NCBI GenBank assembly: GCA_011050675.1
Contig: DRFI01000020.1
Coordinates: 372,001 to 436,000, forward strand
Direction of reading: 5' to 3'
Source: Maribacter sp.
GTDB lineage: Bacteria; Bacteroidota; Bacteroidia; Flavobacteriales; Flavobacteriaceae
Length of the DNA: 64,000 nt
The notes below the pieces were generated by a model that had not been told where the DNA came from, ran no database searches, and saw only the letters and a program-made list of their open reading frames with translations. A program made the position numbers and the translations under genes. Shown in pieces: positions 59,731 to 64,000 of the stretch (position 1 is the first letter of the stretch; each line of letters begins with the position of its first letter).

Positions 59731-60009
59731 TTAATCTGCTAACACAATAACCTTATTATTCTTCAACTCAATAGTACCGCTAGAAATTTGTAATACTGTA
59801 TTACCTTCTGCATCTTTAGTAAACTTAGATACATACTCTTTTTCTAAAGATATATTACCTGAAATCTTGACCTTGCCCTCTTGCAATAAAGATACAATTG
59901 GTGCGTGATCCTTCAACATTTGAAACTCTCCATTAATACCAGGCACCGTTACCGAAGTAACTTCTCCTGCAAATAATGTAGCTTCTGGTGATACAATTTC
60001 TAAATACAT
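59731..60009 (-). CDS. atpC: ATP synthase epsilon subunit
   Basis: 92 residues, shorter than the usual 130-140: the N-terminal beta-sandwich (MYLEIVSPEATLFAGEVTSV, GEFQMLKDHAPIVSLLQEG) is complete but the C-terminal inhibitory helical hairpin is absent, as is usual for Bacteroidota. It links rotor and catalytic head. Downstream of atpD, 72 bases apart; the gap holds imperfect 7-bp repeats. Confidence 0.96.
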   Translation of the reverse strand: MYLEIVSPEATLFAGEVTSVTVPGINGEFQMLKDHAPIVSLLQEGKVKISGNISLEKEYVSKFTKDAEGNTVLQISSGTIELKNNKVIVLAD

Positions 60010-60055
60010 ATTTTTTCAGTATTCAGTATTCAGCATTCGGCACTCAGTTATAAAA
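60010..60055. repeat. Imperfect 7-bp tandem repeats between atpD and atpC
   Basis: CAGTATT, CAGTATT, CAGCATT, CGGCACT and CAGTTAT follow one another in the gap (about 60016-60051). Their role is unknown; they may be a replication-slippage tract. Confidence 0.55.
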
Positions 60056-60081
60056 CTGACACCTTAAACTGTTTACTAGTT

Positions 60082-61593
<1,512 letters not shown>

Positions 61594-61708
61594 TTATATG
61601 TTTATTTATTACGTTTAATAAAACCTGAAAAATGCTCTCATTTTCAGGCTGCAAAGATATAGTTTTCAATTTTAAAGAAAAATTGTTTTTTTCCTTTTTT
61701 ACAAAAGT

Positions 61709-61735
61709 AAAAAGGTGCCTATTAAGCACCTTTTA
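61709..61735 (-). terminator. Terminator after the SGNH lipoprotein gene
   Basis: Minus strand AAAAGGTGC and GCACCTTTT, loop TTAATAG, T-run following. Confidence 0.8.
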
Positions 61736-61757
61736 AATCTTACTATTTTATGTACTA

Positions 61758-63392
61758 TTATTGTAGTGTTGCTGGGTAGTTTGTAGGATAATCACCTACA
61801 TTTAATAAATTACCCGAGGCTTCAAAATTTGAACCATATGTAGCATCAATTGCTTTCATAAATTCATTTGCCAACAATGCGTACCCTCTAGCAGTAGGGT
61901 GTATACCATCTAAAGAGAAGGCACTACCTGTTACCAAACTAGACGTTAAAGTGAAATCTCCACTTGTAATACCACCATTTGCCAATTGATTCAATAATGT
62001 ATTTGCATCAACTAAAGCTAAACCTGCCTGATTGGCTGTAGCTGCAATTATTTGATTAAAAGCTTCTGTAGCCGCAGCTATTTCTGCTTGCTCACTAGGA
62101 ATTAAAACCCATTTATCCTCTAAAGGAAGCGAAATACCCTCTACTGAAAATTGACCTGCCAATGTTTGAGGCAATCCCGCTTCCATTAAAGCACCAACCG
62201 ACTCTACATTTACCGTACCAATGATAGCTGAACTTGGCAATACAAATAAGTCATCTGCTGTTGCCTCTCTTGTTTGTCCGTAAGTATTACCTAATAACCC
62301 TGCAACTAAAGGTGCTGTTTCAACAGGTAACCCAAAAGACTGCACAAAAGCTGGAAATGTTGGACTTGCAATTAACACGCCTGCAATTTGAGCAGAAAGA
62401 TCAGTTAACGTTTCATCTCTTATAACCACTTCACTTGCCGCTGTTGTAGAAAATTCTATTGAACGTTCAGGTACACCTAAGAAAGCGTACACTTGATTCA
62501 GTTGTCCAAAAATTCCATTTAAAGTTGCTATCTGTCCTCCAAAATCTGGATTGGTAGGATCCAAAGGATTATGAGGTACCGTTGTAAAATGAGGCACATC
62601 AGTAACATTTGGAATATTGGCAACAACCCCTTGTGTCCCTCCTGCAGTTAAAGTAGCTATTAAAGCTCCATAACTTCCGTCAAAACCAACTCCTGGCGCT
62701 CCTGAAACTGGTGTAATTGGATTTGTTCCATCACCTCCTGTAGTAGCATATCCCAATACATCATTATTACCTATCCATAAAGAGAAAAAGCTTGGTGCCT
62801 GCGCTACTGCCATTTGTAATACACTAACGTCTGGAGTTGAACCAGTCATTCTAACAAAATAAGGATTTGCAAGGCCTAATTGTACATTGGCAATATTACC
62901 ATAACCAGGTGCTAGTAAGTGAAAACTTTTAGCACCAGGAACACCTAAGTTATTAAAAGGACCTGTTGGATTATTTAGAGCTATATCTGTAGTGACCGTT
63001 ACATCTCCAATTAGAGATTCTAAAGAAACAGGACCAGCTCCACCAAATACCAATCTAGGACCCTGAATTCTAGTGCCAGCAAGAGCAAGACCACCAATAT
63101 TATCATTGGTTAATGGTTGTATAAAACTACCACCACCTGCAAGACTAAATTTTTGTGATAACAAATTTGGCATTGACAATGTTTGACTTGCTTGAAACAA
63201 GGCACCATCCGTAAAACCTGCCGTTAATGAATTTCCTAAAGAAACGTAATTAGAAAAATCTACCGAACCAGCATTTAACGCAGGAAGCTCTTCAGCTATT
63301 ACTTCTGGATCAAGATCAACATCCTCTGGGTCATTACAAGCTGTAAAAGCTAATAGACCTAAAGAAATATATAAATATTTTAAGTTTTTCAT
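61758..63392 (-). CDS. SGNH/GDSL-hydrolase lipoprotein
   Basis: 544 residues. Lipobox LLAFTAC gives a lipidated Cys19. SGNH blocks: SNYVSLGNSLTAGF (catalytic Ser in GNSL), the Gly of block II, IGNNDVLGY (block III Asn) and DGIHPTARGYALLANEF (block V Asp and His). It is longer than typical esterases, with an insertion in the middle third. It follows a TonB receptor gene by 18 bases, a pairing known in Flavobacteriaceae. It probably acts as a surface or periplasmic lipase/esterase on the receptor's substrate. Confidence 0.92.
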   Translation of the reverse strand: MKNLKYLYISLGLLAFTACNDPEDVDLDPEVIAEELPALNAGSVDFSNYVSLGNSLTAGFTDGALFQASQTLSMPNLLSQKFSLAGGGSFIQPLTNDNIGGLALAGTRIQGPRLVFGGAGPVSLESLIGDVTVTTDIALNNPTGPFNNLGVPGAKSFHLLAPGYGNIANVQLGLANPYFVRMTGSTPDVSVLQMAVAQAPSFFSLWIGNNDVLGYATTGGDGTNPITPVSGAPGVGFDGSYGALIATLTAGGTQGVVANIPNVTDVPHFTTVPHNPLDPTNPDFGGQIATLNGIFGQLNQVYAFLGVPERSIEFSTTAASEVVIRDETLTDLSAQIAGVLIASPTFPAFVQSFGLPVETAPLVAGLLGNTYGQTREATADDLFVLPSSAIIGTVNVESVGALMEAGLPQTLAGQFSVEGISLPLEDKWVLIPSEQAEIAAATEAFNQIIAATANQAGLALVDANTLLNQLANGGITSGDFTLTSSLVTGSAFSLDGIHPTARGYALLANEFMKAIDATYGSNFEASGNLLNVGDYPTNYPATLQ

Positions 63393-63410
63393 TTCAACTT
63401 TTGATTTTAA

Positions 63411-64000
63411 TTAGTTGTTAATTGTCCAAGATAAGTAGTACATAGAACCTATAAATCCAGTTCCGAATGCCGTGTAGTACTCTTTACCTGTAAGGTTAGT
63501 ACCACCCAATTTAAAAGTTGACTTAATACTTGGCACATCATAATTGATTTGCGCATCTACTACATGAAATTCCGGAATTACACCATTTCCAAAAGTAGCC
63601 TCCCAGTAATAATCATCACTGAATCTGTACGATACGTTAAATCCGAAATTTTCAAAAAGTTCTTTATTCCCGAAAGAAGCTTTGAATTTGTGTTCTGGAG
63701 TATTGAAATTCAACATGACATCTGGGTTTGCATCACGATCAAAATCCAATTTTGTAAAAGTATAACTACCACCTAAATCAAAATTACCCAATACCTTAAC
63801 ATCAAGACCAATAGAAGCTCCGTAAGAATTAACATTGGCATCAGTATTTGTGTATGTACTATATGCCTGGAAATCTCCATTCGCTATTGCCGCAACAGAA
63901 AGTCCGCCATCACCAACTTCTCCGTAGAATGGAGCAACAACCACCTCTTGGGAAATGAAGTCTTCATAACTGTTATAGTACGTACTAAAATCAATTACAA
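63411..64000 (-). CDS. TonB-dependent receptor, C-terminal part (start outside window)
   Basis: The frame is open to the right edge, so only the last 196 residues are visible. They are barrel strands: FSTYYNSYEDFISQEVVVAP, GASIGLDVKVLGNFDLGGSY, FKASFGNKELFENFGFNVSY, TFKLGGTNLTGKEYYTAFG and the final strand SMYYLSWTINN. This is the C-terminal third of a TonB-dependent receptor. The SGNH lipoprotein starts 18 bases after its stop. No plug or N-terminal domain can be seen. Confidence 0.9.
   Translation of the reverse strand, partial: VIDFSTYYNSYEDFISQEVVVAPFYGEVGDGGLSVAAIANGDFQAYSTYTNTDANVNSYGASIGLDVKVLGNFDLGGSYTFTKLDFDRDANPDVMLNFNTPEHKFKASFGNKELFENFGFNVSYRFSDDYYWEATFGNGVIPEFHVVDAQINYDVPSIKSTFKLGGTNLTGKEYYTAFGTGFIGSMYYLSWTINN

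Overview
The window is AT-rich chromosomal DNA from a marine-type member of the Flavobacteriaceae (Bacteroidota). Several things point there. The gliding genes gldE and gldD lie in the order mutY-ssb-gldE-gldD next to HU and rng. Many genes are preceded by the Bacteroidota -7 element TAnnTTTG rather than by a Shine-Dalgarno sequence. There are many DUF families typical of this group, TonB-dependent receptors, and an atpD-atpC pair with no other ATP synthase genes beside it. I cannot name the genus from sequence alone. I see no tRNA, rRNA, insertion sequence, prophage or CRISPR array. This looks like core chromosome with a few small unusual loci.

Layout. 1-5.6 kb: a cut-off thioredoxin-like gene, then a translationally coupled operon on the minus strand: TetR regulator, ABC exporter, HlyD-type adaptor, TolC-type outer membrane protein. 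The exporter's nucleotide-binding domain has lost most of its catalytic residues. 5.7-9.7 kb: a small secreted protein, a decayed CutA-like gene with a possible antisense mini-gene, tag, a secreted protein plus DUF2490 pair, aat, and a DUF3127 protein with an SSB-like tail. 9.7-13.5 kb: sensor kinase, zinc-ribbon membrane protein, HIT protein, greA, a Rieske-like lipoprotein and a TIM-barrel protein. 13.6-16 kb: a TonB receptor behind a clear TPP riboswitch, hence probably a thiamine importer. 16-20 kb: a hybrid kinase facing a sigma-54-type response regulator. 20-22 kb: three tandem PepSY-like secreted paralogues, with a terminator-bounded gap that may hold a small RNA or mini-protein. 22-25.6 kb: an operon of phosphopantetheinyl transferase, thiamine-binding protein, PnuC transporter, NadR-like kinase and DUF4301. 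It probably works with the TPP-controlled receptor.

25.7-36.3 kb: ahcY, a DUF3332 lipoprotein, a nucleotidase, rplU-rpmA (L21 carries an extra helix-hairpin-helix domain), DUF4199, two M16 peptidases (one catalytic, one inactive), a GIN-domain protein, an EamA transporter, and a metal-binding-like secreted protein with a lipoprotein. 36.3-42.9 kb: PLP enzyme, gldD, gldE, ssb, mutY on the minus strand; HU, a 29-residue basic COX24/mS38-like protein and rng on the plus strand. 43-45.6 kb: a beta-barrel protein, recX and a JmjC/cupin-like protein.

45.7-53.1 kb: the biotin locus (bioF, DUF2007, bioD / bioA, ketoacyl synthase, bioB), interrupted by a membrane glycosyltransferase on the opposite strand. 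53.4-56.4 kb: a GAF/multi-PAS protein with a histidine dimerisation helix but no ATPase domain, coupled to a one-domain response regulator. 56.5-58.9 kb: M61 peptidase and acetyltransferase. 58.9-59.7 kb: a DUF2975 membrane gene with a 5' frameshift and its XRE regulator, preceded by a near-perfect palindromic operator. 59.7-64 kb: atpC, atpD, an SGNH-hydrolase lipoprotein and the end of a TonB receptor.

Start codons TTG (EamA, gldE, JmjC-like, ketoacyl synthase) and GTG (rng) are inferred where no better start exists.
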